64,000 nt of DNA from Phallusia mammillata (Eukaryota > Chordata > Ascidiacea > Phlebobranchia > Ascidiidae): positions 1 to 64,000 of the forward strand of contig QLIY01000561.1 in NCBI GenBank assembly GCA_003260075.1, read 5' to 3'. The notes beneath the pieces were generated by a model, which saw only the letters and a program-made list of their open reading frames with translations, was not told where the DNA came from and did no database searches. Shown in pieces: positions 24,675 to 36,951 of the stretch (positions are counted from its first letter, which is position 1; each line of letters starts with the position of its first letter). Both the position numbers and the translations under genes were made by a program.

Positions 24675-25576
24675 CTAAAAATGCCGAAAATGCTTTGAAG
24701 GCTAACAACAAGGTAAAGGTGTTCTCGGACAGAAATGAAAACTTAGGTACCTATTAGTTCATTTCGACAAAATCCAATTTTAAACTATTTCTCTTCGATT
24801 TGAAACTATTTTCTCATTCTGCTTGTCAAAATTACTTTATTGGGCAGTCTTGTGTTCAATGAGGCACCATCCCCTGTAATATAGCCTTTGACTTATACAA
24901 GTTTACCATCAGCCATTTGATTAGCAGGAAATCATGAACTAGAAAAGGTTGAGAAAAATTGAACAGGGTAGTGCTAAAACTGACGATTAGCCTACTGTTT
25001 GCCTTTTAAACCTAAAAGCTACAAAACTAAATGTTAAAAACCGCTTGCGAAAACAAAATCAGCTGGAATCAGTCATGCAAATTACGATTAAACAAAAACA
25101 AATGTTTTCTAATATTTTCGTAAAAACGAATATGATTAAGAAACGGCTCAGGAAAAAGACTTTAGTAGGATAACACTCAACATAAAATAGTGAAAGTTTG
25201 GTGGCTTTGCATGAGATGGAAGATGTGAAACAGTTGTATAACATTAAAAACTCTATAGCTTGGGAAAAGTTTTAGTGCGTGGTAAAGAATGCATTGCAGG
25301 CACCGACCTGAGCATACATTAAATGCTCCCACTTCAGGTAATTTAAAATAGTTGGACCAAAGAATTAACAAAAACTTATGACAATGCTCAACAGATATAT
25401 GGTGGTGATACATTCGTAACAAATTAAGCTTTCATTTTTGTACACCTTTCTTTAAATAATCAATTAATGCGCTTTAACTGCAAGGGTGTAAATAATAAAC
25501 AATACAGTTTAAATCTGGTTGAGGAATTAGGTCATGAGACATAATTTTCTGTTGGCCCTTTAACATTTTTATTTAC
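24675..25576. other. Intergenic DNA, nothing recognised
   Basis: AT-rich sequence without a supported exon, RNA gene or element. Confidence 0.5.
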
Positions 25577-26068
25577 CTTGTACGTCGGCATAGTATTTCT
25601 AGCGGTGTCAATCTTGGGGTTCACGAAGGCATCGGCAGGGGCGGGGTCAGGTTATATCCGGCACCTGAGACAAAGTACCTGCGACAACATTTAAAAAACA
25701 AAAACAAATTAACATCGATCTTCAATGTTAAAGAAACATGATATCAGATGGTGTTTTTATGTCTTACCTGTAATGATAGGGCTGTAATAATTACCAGTAT
25801 AACGACAGCGATACAACAAATCCAGTGCTGGATTAACCATTAGGCAAAGTAGGCACGTGTCTACAGGCCAGTCAAAAATCGAGGCCACTTTAAAATCAGT
25901 AGAATGATTTGGCAACACTGATAATTATATTTTTTTAGTTGGCAACCCTGATTTTTGGGCCACTTATAAAATGTGCCTACAGGCCAGCAGACCCTTAATC
26001 CGGCACTGAATAAATCCAATTTCGCACATGCATGTTTCTATAGGGCTGGTGTGTCACCATCAAAGAAC
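25577..26068 (-). pseudogene. Two-exon cellulose synthase pseudogene fragment
   Basis: Bases 25,577-25,678 match the exon 40,428-40,529 of the cellulose synthase gene in length (102 bases) and wording (PDPAPADAFVNPK against PDPAPSDAFENPK), but have an in-frame TAA. Bases 25,768-26,068 match the next upstream exon (40,674-40,904, the first membrane segments) in degenerate form and are interrupted by a 186-bp hAT-type element. The intron between the two is kept, so this is a genomic duplication and not a reverse-transcribed copy. It lies about 7.7 kb beyond the 3' end of the parent gene and has the same orientation. Confidence 0.85.
25823..26008. mobile_element. hAT-type element inside the cellulose synthase pseudogene
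   Basis: The ends are CAGTGCTGGATTAAC and the complement of CAGTGCCGGATTAAG. Flanking 8-mers are aacaaatc (25,815-25,822) and aataaatc (26,009-26,016), one mismatch. It is 186 bp with no coding capacity. Confidence 0.82.
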
Positions 26069-26224
26069 TATAAAAGTTAAATGCAAGCGACGTGAATGTA
26101 AATGTAACAAAATCTGTGTTGGGACGAAAATACAAGCTATAGTTTTGGGTCAGTTAAGTCACACATGACTAACAACACACATTGACCTTAGGTTTGCCTG
26201 ATTTAACACAAGGTTTAACCCCAA

Positions 26225-26536
26225 TGTAACATCGTAAATCACTCAACCGTAACCTACGTCACATCTTATATGGTGTGATTGCACCACAATGCCAGAATCC
26301 CCTATGACGTAACAATACCATTGTAGTTTATTTCTTTATGCTGTGCCTTTGGCCATTTAGTATTGAGTTTAGTTTGGACCACGTGTAGTTCGTTAGTTGC
26401 TGACTTAAATTTGCAAGCGTTAGATAAAGTAATGAAAGTGACTAATTATAATTTGTTTGTCATTAATAGATGGTAATGCTTTATAAAATTAAAAACTCTG
26501 GCGAAAACGAATAATGTTGCCTTTGCGAGGTAAGCT
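26225..26536 (+). repeat. Truncated 5' LTR of the BEL/Pao element
   Basis: This matches the first 312 bases of the 3' LTR (31,321-31,632) and then runs straight into gag coding sequence. The missing part includes the rest of the LTR, the primer-binding site and the gag start. The break lies just after a gtaagct that also occurs in the 3' LTR. Confidence 0.88.
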
Positions 26537-27007
26537 GCTGATGCAAGAGCCAGAATCCTGAATGAAGACGACGAAGGTTTATCACAAACGGACATGAGGT
26601 CCAATGATGAACAGATTCCAGACATAGCCGCGTTTTTCCCCGATGTGGCCACGAATGACGGTCCGATGACATCCTCTGCTGCTAAGAACTGTACGTTTCC
26701 TATCCGAGATAGAGAAGAACCACAGGAAAGTATGCGTCCTAATGCACGTGTTCCTGTGACTAAAGCCCATTCAGTTGTTAAAGTGATCGAAGAAAACCCA
26801 GCTGTGCTTCCATACATAGTGAAGGCAGTTGGAGAGGGCATGCGTATGCCGAAGCCCGATCACATGACGTTCTCGGGCAATCCTACTGATTATTGGATGT
26901 TTGTACGCTACTTTGAATCTAATCTCGAATGCAAAACACGAAGCGATGATATGCGATTGACACTGCATATAAATCAGTGCAAGGGAAAAGCGAGGTCTTT
27001 AATTTAA
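26537..27007 (+). pseudogene. gag fragment of the BEL/Pao element
   Basis: An open frame from the deletion junction to the TAA at 27,005-27,007 codes for part of a capsid-type protein. The same frame stays open after that stop and continues into the long polyprotein frame, so a single nonsense codon splits what should be one gag-pol frame. The original start codon is lost with the 5' deletion. Confidence 0.75.
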
Positions 27008-30000
27008 CATTGCTCTGTTCTAGATACGGTTGAAGGTTATCCCAATGCAAGAAGCATTCTTTATGAGAACTTGGGTAAGCCCTACGTGGTGTCTAGAGCA
27101 TTTGTTAAAGAGTTAACTAAGTGTCCGAACTTAAAACCGGACGATGCTACTGGTATGCGCACTTATGCGCAGACTATGAGGAAATGTCTGCTGGTACTTC
27201 GCCAGCTAGGGAATTTTGCTGATCTTAACACAGTTGACCGTTTAGTGGCTCTTGCAAATAGGCTCCCGTACGAGTCGCAAAGGCTTTGGCGCCGCCGAGT
27301 CGCGCAGACTGTAAGGAAAACTGGAAGAGAAGCGGATTTTGCCGATCTCGTTGAGTTCGTCGAAGAAGAGTCTGCCGTTGTAAATACTTTACCTGGTCAA
27401 TTGTGTGTTTCCCGAAAGGCTGAAGAAAAGAAACGCCCCGCAAAACCCGGTGGGAGGAACGTTACCTGTGCGACTGTGACCACAAACCAGAGTCCTGCTC
27501 CTGTGTCACCAATAAGCTGCCCGTGTTGTAAACGAAATCACGTGTTGGAAAGATGTGAAGTGTTCGGCAGAAAGTCCACGGTGCAGAGAAGAGAGTTTCT
27601 AAGAGATAAGTTTATGTGCTTTAACTGTTTTGGTTACCGACATACGTCAAGGGTGTGTACCCAGCCCAGTGCCTGTACTGTGAGAGGTTGCAACCTTTCA
27701 CACCACACGTTGCTACATGAAAATATGCAAAATTCCGTGCGTTCCAGGACATACGCGCATGCTCCTGAGAGATACAACAGAGCTCCGCGCAGCGAACCTT
27801 CTAATGGACAGACATCGAGTTCTACAGCCAGGTGCAACGCGATAAAGAATTGTCATTCATCTTACTTTTCTGTTATTCCAGTGAAAATTCGGTCGAACGG
27901 TCAGGAGATCATAACGTACGCGTTCCTCGACCAAGGGTCTGACACAAGCTTCTATGACAAAAAGTTGGCAGATCTGCTTCCAATAAGAGGAAGACCAAAA
28001 CAAGTTACGATGTCCAGCGTCGGAAGAAGACCGGCGAACCATAGCGGAATAAGCGCGAGTTTCAGCGTTTTATCATTAGATGGAAATGAAGAGATAAGTG
28101 TCGACAATGCTTTGTCCATCGACACCATACCAGTTGAGCCGAATCCGACACCAACAAAGTCGGAAGTGAACAGGTTTCCACACCTACAGGGTTTGGAATT
28201 TCCTGTGTTGGATGAAGGAGAGGTGCTACTACTTATCGGCACTGACGTCCCATACGCACATAGAGTACTGGAAATGAGAACAGGGGAACGCAAGCAACCT
28301 TTTGCTGCGAGAACCCCGCTTGGATGGTCACTTGTTGGCCCATCCGTCTGCTATCCTGCTGTTGATAATATTTCGGTAAACTTCTTTAGATGCAAAGAGA
28401 CCCAGGAACTAAGCGGTGATTCTTGGGTGGACGAATTTATGCAAGACCCAAACGACTTGCCCTTTCCTACGTCAGTTGAAGACCGAAAGGTGCTACGCAT
28501 GATGAAGAGCTCAGTGAAACATACGGACGGACATTTTTATTTGCCTCTTCCGTGGCGAAGTGATGTCACTTTACCGAAAGACAGCCGTCACATGGCTGAA
28601 CGACGGCTTTGGTCGCTGAAGAAACGCTTCTCGCGCGATTTCTCTCTTAAAGACAAGTACGTCCAGAAGATGCAGGACTACATTGATGAGGGCTACGCAG
28701 AAGAAGTTACCAATGAAGAAGCCGAGGACGCTTCAGGCAGTATTCAATGGTATTTGCCACATCATCCAGTTTGCCACCCGCGCAAACCCGACAAGGTACG
28801 CATCGTTTTTGATTGCGCAGCGCAGCACAGAGGATTGTCTCTTAACGACGCCTTGCTGCAAGGTCCCGATTTGGTTAATAGTTTAATCGGTGTCTTGGAA
28901 CGATTTCGTATGAACAGTATTGCTCTGGTAGCGGACGTGGAAGCAATGTTCCACCAGGTCCGCGTTCACAAGTCTGACATTGATGCTTTAAGGTTTTTGT
29001 GGTGGCCAGGGGGAGATCTATCCCGAACGCCCACCGTTCATCGTATGCTCGTGCACATTTTTGGCGCAACGTCATCGCCCAGCTGCGCCACATTCTGCTT
29101 GCGTGAAACCGCCGAGCAGTTTGGAAAAATGTTTGATAAAGATGTTGGCGACATCGTCCGTAATGATTTTTACGTAGACGATTGTTTGACGTCAGCCGAA
29201 ACAGTCGAGCGTGCCACCGAGTTGGTCACGCAACTACGTGCCTTGCTGAAGAAAGGAGGATTTCGCCTGACCAAATGGCTATCTAACGATCAACGTGTCT
29301 TGGATCAAATTCCAGAGGCAGAGAGAGCAAAATCGCTAACCGATGTAAACTTGGACGCTTCCGTAAAAGAGCGCGTTCTAGGTGTTTACTGGCGGGTACA
29401 GAGTGACGAATTTGGATTCAGCATAACTGACACGATGCAAGGCAAGAAATTTACCCGACGCAATATTTTATGTGCTGTTAACACGCTTTATGACCCTTTG
29501 GGTTTTGCCGCACCTGTAACTTTGATTGCTAAGGTGTTACAACAGGAAATAGTCCGACAGAAGCTGGGGTGGGATGACGAGCTGCCTAAAGACGATATTG
29601 AAGAATGGCGACGCTGGCTTTCTCAATTGCCGGAGCTCGAGAAGTTAACACTTCCCCGCTGCTTTAAGCCTCCTACCTTCGGCTCAGTCGCGAAGTGCGA
29701 GATGCACCATTTTTCGGATGCTTCAACTCAAGGCTATGGAATTGTGTCCTACCTTCGTCTGGAAGATGTTGATGGACAAGTCCACTGCTCGTTTCTATTT
29801 GGCAAATCGAAGGTGACACCCCCGAAAACTGAAAGCATTCCGAGGCTTGAACTTGCTGCTGCTGTCCTAGCTGTAAAAGCGGACAAATGGCTTCGACGCC
29901 AACTAAAATTTGATAACTGCGACTCCGTGTTTTGGACAGACTCGTGTGCCGTCCGACAAAGTATTTACAACCAAAGCAAACGCTTTGGTACGTTTGTTGC

Positions 30001-30646
30001 CAACAGGTTGGCCGAAATTCATCGACAGACAAGTCCTGATCAATGGAGGCACGTAAATTCCCAGCTAAACCCCGCCGATGATGCTTCGCGAGGTTTGTCC
30101 GTGCACAAGCTCATCCGCTCTCGATGGCTGACTGGTCCAAAGTTTCTTTGGCAAACTAAAGATCGATGGCCAACCCCGCCGGAGTTGAAGACTCAGCTTC
30201 CTCCAGAGTTCCAGCCAGCTGAGCGGAAGAGGATTGTTGTAAACGTTTCTGCACAGTCAGGGTCAACCGATCGTTTGCTGAATCGATATTCATCTCTTCA
30301 TAACCTGAAGACAACGGTCGCATGGCTGCTGCGTTTTAAGTCGTTCCTGCGCTCAAAGATTTCTGTGCCCACCGGCAAGCTGAGCGTGGATGAGCTGAAG
30401 GATGCGGAGTTAGAGATAATAAAGTATGTGCAACGCCAGTGTTTCGCTCCTGCTATCGACGTTTTGTCCAGCGACGGACAATCCGATAGGGAGCTGCAAA
30501 GGAAATTAAAGAAATCGCCACACGCTAACTCGCTGGCGAAACTTAGCCCCCAGGTTTTTAATGGTCTACTTCGAATTGGGGGGAGATTGGAAAAATTGCC
30601 TTTGACGCAAAACACCCGATTATACTGCCGCATGATCACAACCTAA
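27008..30646 (+). pseudogene. gag-pol frame: nucleocapsid, protease, reverse transcriptase, RNase H
   Basis: This long open frame has, in order, the end of gag with two Cys/His clusters (around 27,520-27,710), a retropepsin-type protease with DQGSDTSF (around 27,930), a reverse transcriptase with VADVEAMFH and FYVDD (around 28,930 and 29,170), and an RNase H region starting HFSDAST (around 29,710). It ends early at 30,646: the downstream integrase lies in another frame, and the switch falls at about 30,605-30,615. Since the shared frame is otherwise open over some 3.6 kb, the damage is recent. It is a defective transposon gene and not a host gene. Confidence 0.88.
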
Positions 30647-31260
30647 CGAGAATGATAATTCAGAGCCATCATCACGAAGTTGGGCATTGTGGAACTGCTC
30701 ATACTTGGACGTCACTGCAACAGCGCTTCTGGATTATTAAGGGAGGCGACGCTGTCAGGAAGGAACTTAGCAATTGCATGCTATGTCGCAAGAGAACCGT
30801 ACGACGAGGACAACAGCAAATGGCAGAACTGCCATTCGCCCGATTGAAGCCTGATGAGCCACCGTTTACTTACGTTGGCATTGATTACTTCGGTCCATTC
30901 ATGGTGAAGCGAGGAAGAAGTGAAACGAAAAGTTATGGGTGCATATTCACCTGCTTGACTATGCGAGCTGTACACATCGAGGTGGCACCTGATTTATCCA
31001 CTGATGCATTTATCAATGCCCTGCGTCGATTCATAGGAAGAAGAGGCAGACCAAAGGAGATATACAGCGATAACGGCACGAACTTTGTTGGTGCTGAAAG
31101 AGTATTACGTGAAGCCCTACAAGGTCTCCAGCAGTCCCGACTAGAATCGTACTTTAANCCGCACTCTAAAACACGCCAGGTTGGAGCTTTGCTCACCAAC
31201 GGCGTTTCGCGCCGCGACTGTTTTAGCTTTCGTGTGTGTTTTCGTTGTTTCATGATTTGA
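30647..31260 (+). pseudogene. Integrase fragment of the BEL/Pao element
   Basis: The fragment has an N-terminal zinc-binding HHCC-type cluster (HHHEVGHCG to CMLCRK) and two of the three catalytic acidic residues, in GIDYFGPF and YSDNGTNF. After the N at 31,158 the sequence no longer looks like an integrase, and the third catalytic glutamate and the C-terminal part are absent. The N may be an assembly join, so loss in the animal is not proven. Confidence 0.8.
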
Positions 31261-31320
31261 TGTTTTCTTGGTTTGTTTGTAAATGTGTTTGAAATGTAAG
31301 CACACATTTAGGGGGGAGAA

Positions 31321-31984
31321 TGTAACATCGTAAATCACTCAACCGTAACCTACGTCACATCTTATATGGTGTGATTGCACCACAATGCCAGAATCCCCTA
31401 TGACGTAACAATATCATTGTAGTTTATTTCTCTATGCTGTGCTTTTGGCCATTTAGTATTGAGTTTAGTTTGGACCACGTGTAGTTCGTTAGTTGCTGAC
31501 TTTAATTTGCAAACGTTAGATAAAGTAATGAAAGTGACTAATTATAATTTGTTTGTCATAGATAGATGGTAATGCTTTATAAAATTAAAAACTCTGGCGA
31601 AAAACAATAATGTTGCCTTTGCAAGGTAAGCTTGATTTGTATGTCAGTTGCCCGATTTGCCGTACATTTAAATTATCGTTTTTCATCTGTGTAGAACGCT
31701 TTCTGACGATATCAAACTGTGTTTATCTTTGATACCCTGGTCCAAAACTCTGGTAAGCTTTATTTCTGCCGGCTTAAAATTAATTTCTGTTTCCCATTTT
31801 TGAGTGAATGTTCTCTTTGCAGAAAACCGTGTCGTGTCGTGTCGTGTCTACCGTGAACGTGACGTGATTACCACGTCGTATTGAACCGTGTCGACGTGTA
31901 AAATAAATTCACGCGTTTCCAGAAATTGGATTTCTCTAGTGTGACGCCACCGCGGTACCAGGCGCGCAAATTCCTGACGTTACA
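31321..31984 (+). repeat. Full-length 3' LTR of the BEL/Pao element
   Basis: This is 664 bases from TGTAACATCG to GACGTTACA, just after the purine tract. Inside it, gtaag at 31,626 and tctctttgcag ending at 31,822 look like a splice donor and acceptor, so LTR-driven transcripts might be spliced within the LTR; this is inference. Confidence 0.88.
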
Positions 31985-31989
31985 CCCAA

Positions 31990-33778
31990 CAAAGTGTCTG
32001 CTATCACTTTATATACCTTTTCCAAATTATTTCAACGCGTCTGAGCAAATTCTCAAGTTATAAATTTCTTCGTAGTAAGTTTGATTTGGGTTTCTCGCCG
32101 AGATTTGTGGTACTTTTCAGCCAACGAGCAAAGTAATCGTTATCATTAATTGTATATTATCTGATTATCTTAGTACGACAGCTGTTCTTACTTGCAAGTA
32201 AAAAGGCGACTGGTGAAAAGACAGTCAATATTTTACACCTAAAGAACACGTTGCTAGACAACTATAACAGACTAAATTAACTACAGTTAACTGATAACCT
32301 GCAAAAAAATCAAATAAATGACTAACCACTCACTGCGCGTGATTTGCTTTAAGCACATAAGTTGCTTGACGCCTATCTTACACGTTGTATCAACTAACGT
32401 AAATGTAAATTTGTTTTTAGCGCCACTGTAAAATTTGTGTTGTCTTTTTGTACGTTATATAAACTGTACAAAAAAGAAACTACAAATTGTCGCAACCACT
32501 AAAACTTATAAGCTTAATTCACATCAATTCTGATAACACAAAGCGCTACTTTATTTTAGAATTCTACACCATAACACAAGACGACTGACATTACTTTAAT
32601 CACAAACGTTTCTACATCAGACATCTGGTGTAACCACCCTGACTCGATGACGACTTGTTGAAAGGTTGTTTACATTGGAACTTATACTGTTCATTACAAT
32701 TGGTTGTTAAGTCTGATCTTTGCATCTCAACAACAGCTGACCGATTAACAGTCACACAAAGTATCTTTTCTTGATCAAAAATAAACCTGAATAATAGCTT
32801 GTTTATACAAAGTAATAGTTTTGTTACAAAATCTTTCTATTTTTCAAGATGTCTGGTGTATATTTTGTAAATCCGCCGATTTTCACACACTTCTCTTTGC
32901 TAACTGAACTGTACTCTTCACCGGACAGGTGAAACAACTAAAGTAACCTCTGGCTTGGCCACTACATCCAGTGTGTGTGCATCACATACAAAGCGCCGGT
33001 CCGTGATGTGTTGATTGCTTGTTGCTCAAGGCATGACGTGGCTATCGGAAAACAAACCATGCCTAGTCCAAGTAACTGGGAACTGATAAGAAACCAAACA
33101 AGAACACGGAAGTTAGGAGCGTGGCCGAATGGTCCGGGGCGCTTGAACCACGTGCCGAAATAAAAAAAACTCATTTGGAACTAAAGCGGTCATGGATTCA
33201 AATCCCGTGAAGCTTTTTACTAAACGTTTTTTCGCACCAATTTTATTCGAATTCGCGAACGCGTTTCGACATAAGGGCACGATACAGCAATAAAAGAAGG
33301 TGCCAACAGGAGGCAGGTAAGTAACTTTGACGGAGAAAGTACAGTACACGTATGTATATATATTTCAATAAAGCAAACGAGTTGGGCGCAATTGTTACCA
33401 AAGGTTTGACATAAGTGCAACATTTGATGTGTGCTGATGACACCCAAACGGGGTCGTTCTGTGTGGTTTGAAAATACAATGCACGAATCGACTATACCTG
33501 AAAAATTTTGCCAAAGGAAATGTGTTAAAAAACGGAAACAGTTAATCTCAACGAAACAATAAATACAAGCAGAAAAAGCGCGATTATGTACACACGTCAT
33601 AGGCAACGACGTCACAAATGCAAGTGTGACGTCACAATTTGGTTTGAAAAGTTGGCGCGGGGCTTTCTTACGCTCGCAATTCGAGCCTTGCTCCTAATCG
33701 AATAATTGTTCTGCTCGGGAGCTCTACCTTGTGGGGCGATGAAACGCCCAAATTATCTCACTTCGTCGTGTCGTCGCA
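31990..33778. other. Intergenic DNA 3' of the cellulose synthase gene
   Basis: No exon is supported. At 33,116-33,225 there are box A-like (TGGCCGAATGG) and box B-like (GATTCAAATCC) sequences on the + strand, separated by an A-rich insert, but the acceptor stem does not pair, so I read it as a tRNA-derived relic. The 3' UTR of cellulose synthase should lie just below 33,779. Confidence 0.45.
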
Positions 33779-36700
33779 TTATGAGCAAGAACACGATTCC
33801 GCACGTTGAAATTCGCCTGATATCTTTGGCACATACTGTGGGCAGGTTTCGCTGCACTCAGAGAAGTGATTCATGAGACAAGGGTGATAGGTACCAGCTG
33901 GGAACATGCGGCCGTCGGATTCTCCAGGTGTTTTGACCCAAGCGTACGCATCAAGACCCACTTTAGCCAGTGATATGCAAAGGGTGCTTGCTGTGTCTGA
34001 ATACGCGTCGTAATAATCTGTACCCGTGTTCGCTGTTTCGGCCACGTATTCCGTATCTGAAGTGTAAACTGTAAAAAAGAGAAAATATTTAGTTTTAGCG
34101 AGTATTAAGCACCTGATCAGATGCAATCAGTCAAGTTCCTAAAACGCAATTAAGTTGGGTTCAAGTGTCTGTACATATATACACGTTTCCCGAATACACT
34201 GAGAACCACTTGAGTTTTATTTACTCTTGTGTATTAGGAATGTGCAAACAAGTTCTCAACTGCACTGTATAGTGAAAAGGGGGGGGGGTAGTTGGGTTTC
34301 AAGTCTCTGTACATATTTAGGCAACACGTTTCCCGAATATACTGAGAACCACTTGAGTTTTAGTCTTACTCTTGCGTATTAGGAATGTGCAAACAAGTTC
34401 TCAACTGCACTGTATAGTGAAAACATCGAATGTGACTGTGGCAATTAAACAAAATCAAAGTTTTTGCAAAGAAGGATTTGCACCAATAAAAAGCGTTATT
34501 CGAGACCCTTTCAAAACTCATAGGTTATAGGCACAAAGATTGGAATAATGATGAAGCAGGCAATATAGTTAATTAGCACAATATACTTCAGAAATAAACT
34601 TACCGGCACCAGCAGCTGGCCCTTCTCCCAGTACTGGCTCGTTCCCGGTGTTAGCTTGGTTTAACACCCAACGCTTTCGTCGCAGTGTTGTTGCTACAAG
34701 AAAATAAATCAACTCAATTACTATAATTTTTATCACTTAATTTGCATCAATCCAATCTATTTAATTTCGGCAATATAATATTTTATCCAGTTTGTTCGTT
34801 GTACACACCACTAAAAGTTGCATGCTTTGAGGTCAGGCGATTAAGACAAAGTTACTAAGTAAGCGTAATGTCTACAGGATGTAGCCTGTTTAATAGGGTG
34901 GTGACCTACGAATCTGTCTTTACTTATCCACACTGACGCTGATCGTCTGCCGCTCTTTTTGAGTATATCGTGTATAAGCTACTAAGTATGTACAATTGCC
35001 CAAACCCACCTTCGGTTGCACTATCGACAGTCAGGTCTGTATTCTGGCTCGTTCCACTCTTAATGTTGGTGGTTTTTGATCCTTCCATCCACATTGGTTT
35101 ACTGCCGTTGATAGCGTTTGGAGGATCGTAAGTACATTGGTTGATCTCCTCCAGTGATCTACAATTATCAAGGCAATGTCAGTTAAAATTAAGTTGATAT
35201 ATAATTTGGCTGAATTAGCACATTTTGTTAAAACCTGTTTTTAAGTAAAAGCATAGAGCCAATAAATGATTAGATGCAGACAGTGCACTATGTAGCACAG
35301 ACTAAGTGAGGCATGGGTTTTTCCCTGTTATTCCAAAAAACTGGAGTGCCGTTGAAGAATACGGCCGATCTCTCGTCAACAGCTGCACCGATTAGACCTT
35401 ACAGGTCGAAACAGTGTGTACTGTCAGTTGTTTTTTAGGTAAGTATGGCCACTGAATGATTTTTTATGGTTTACCAATAGTTTTTAATCATTGGTTTACT
35501 GATTAACACAAGGCGCTATGACCCTATAGGACACTTAAAAATAAATCTTTGCCTGTTGTTTTAGAAACATACCGATCAGAAAAGGTTCCTCCGTTACGGG
35601 ATGTGTCAATAATATAATGATATCCAGTTTGACAATGGATTTCTTCAGCCAGCTGTTGGTTAAATGTGCTGTTTACAAACGATCCCACATTAATGGAAAA
35701 TCCTCTTATAGCAGGCGGCATGTTTTTCATAACTCCTATTATATGATCCAGATTGACTTGCCACTGTAGGTACATAGCGTTCCCAGCGTCCACGTACACC
35801 CAAGAATACGGAAACATCTTCACAACGTTGCCAACCCTCTGAGAAAACGCCAACTGCAAAACACAAGATAAATTAGTGGCGGAAAAAGTAAAAGTTACCG
35901 ATTTTTTATGAGAACCTCTAGAAAAATAGGAAAAAGGTTTAGATATAAGAGCACGCGTTACGAGCAGTCAAATCATAGACGAAACATTCTTTGCTAAAGA
36001 GCATAAGATAAAAGTAAACAAAAAGCTTTTAGACAGTGAAAACCATTAGGCATTGTTTGTAAACTATTTGCACTTTATTATGGTAGATATGTATTTTTTT
36101 ATCCTGGTATAGAAAAGATGCCTTTTTTTCTTACCTGATAGTCTGTATTGTGGTATTCGGTCTTTGAATTAAAGGTGTGCATAAGTAACGAAGGTTCCAT
36201 TACAATTAATGAGGGAATATCCGACAAATGATCGGCGTATTTGCTCATTTTCTCATCGTAATCCTCCCAGGTGTCTATAAGTTAAAAACAGGTCAATCTA
36301 AGCCACGGTATGTACGTTCTGACATGTGAAACTGTGTGGTATATTGTGCTGTTATATTTTAGTGTTTGGGGGAAACTGCAACTTTAGTGTTAAACTAAGT
36401 ATATTGTGAAGGTATTTTCTAAACATAGGGGGGGGGGGTGTGAAACTGTATGGTATATTGTGCTGTTATATTTTAGTGTTTGGGGGAAACTGCTACTTTA
36501 GTGTTAAACTAAGTATATTGTGAAGGTATTTTCTAAACATATGTTGTATTGCCCGAAGTCAAACCACTGACGAAAGGAAAATTATTCACAGCTTTTCTTT
36601 GAATACTTTTGCGTAAAATAGTTTTGAACAAACAGTACCATATAAAGGTAATTATTTAATATGAAAAATATTTGCATTGAAACAAAGAAAAGTCAATTAT

Positions 36701-36951
36701 AGTTTTAGTTTGCCCCTTACCGATTCTGTGCTCGGGCATGTAATGTCCAGCCTCTGAATCGAGCGCTAGTCCCTGTGAAGGATGCATAAAGAAGACAATG
36801 ATGGGGACTTCATCCTCTTCACATGCTGTACGTTTAATCTGCTGCATTGTGTAGAAATCGTCGTCAAGACCCAAGAGCCAGAAAGAGTTTCTTGCCACTT
36901 GAAGTTTTGACAAAGCATCTGTGGTCTTCACCATAGCCAACGGGCTTCCAC
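33779..36951 (-). other. GH6 cellulase-like domain of CesA, catalytic residues replaced
   Basis: Six exons encode a GH6 fold. Kept family features are VYVDAGNA, IIDTSRNGG and the C-terminal VKTPGESDG. In active GH6 cellobiohydrolases one catalytic-site aspartate lies in a YDLPDRDC-type motif and the proton donor in EPDS. Here the first region reads VFFMHPSQGLA and the second VMEPSLL, so both aspartates are gone. Hydrolysis by the classical mechanism is therefore unlikely; binding or guiding the new chain is a possible role (inference). Confidence 0.88.

Larger units (their letters stand above)
26225..31984 (+). mobile_element. Degenerate BEL/Pao LTR retrotransposon
   Basis: The element begins TGTAACATCG and ends GACGTTACA, and is flanked by the 5-bp duplication CCCAA (26,220-26,224 and 31,985-31,989), as expected for one insertion. 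The order gag, protease, reverse transcriptase, RNase H, integrase between LTRs is that of BEL/Pao elements, and the protease and FYVDD-type reverse transcriptase fit that group. A purine-rich tract (ggggggagaa, 31,311-31,320) precedes the 3' LTR. It cannot work as seen: the 5' LTR lacks its second half, the gag region has an in-frame stop, a frameshift separates RNase H from integrase, and the integrase core is incomplete next to an N at 31,158. The shared LTR parts differ at about ten positions in 312, so the insertion is not brand new, unless allelic mixing inflates this. Confidence 0.92.

Noticed and set aside
33116-33225. Type II (Leu/Ser-like) tRNA gene
   Set aside because: Box A- and box B-like sequences are present, but the acceptor stem does not pair and an A-rich insert separates the halves.
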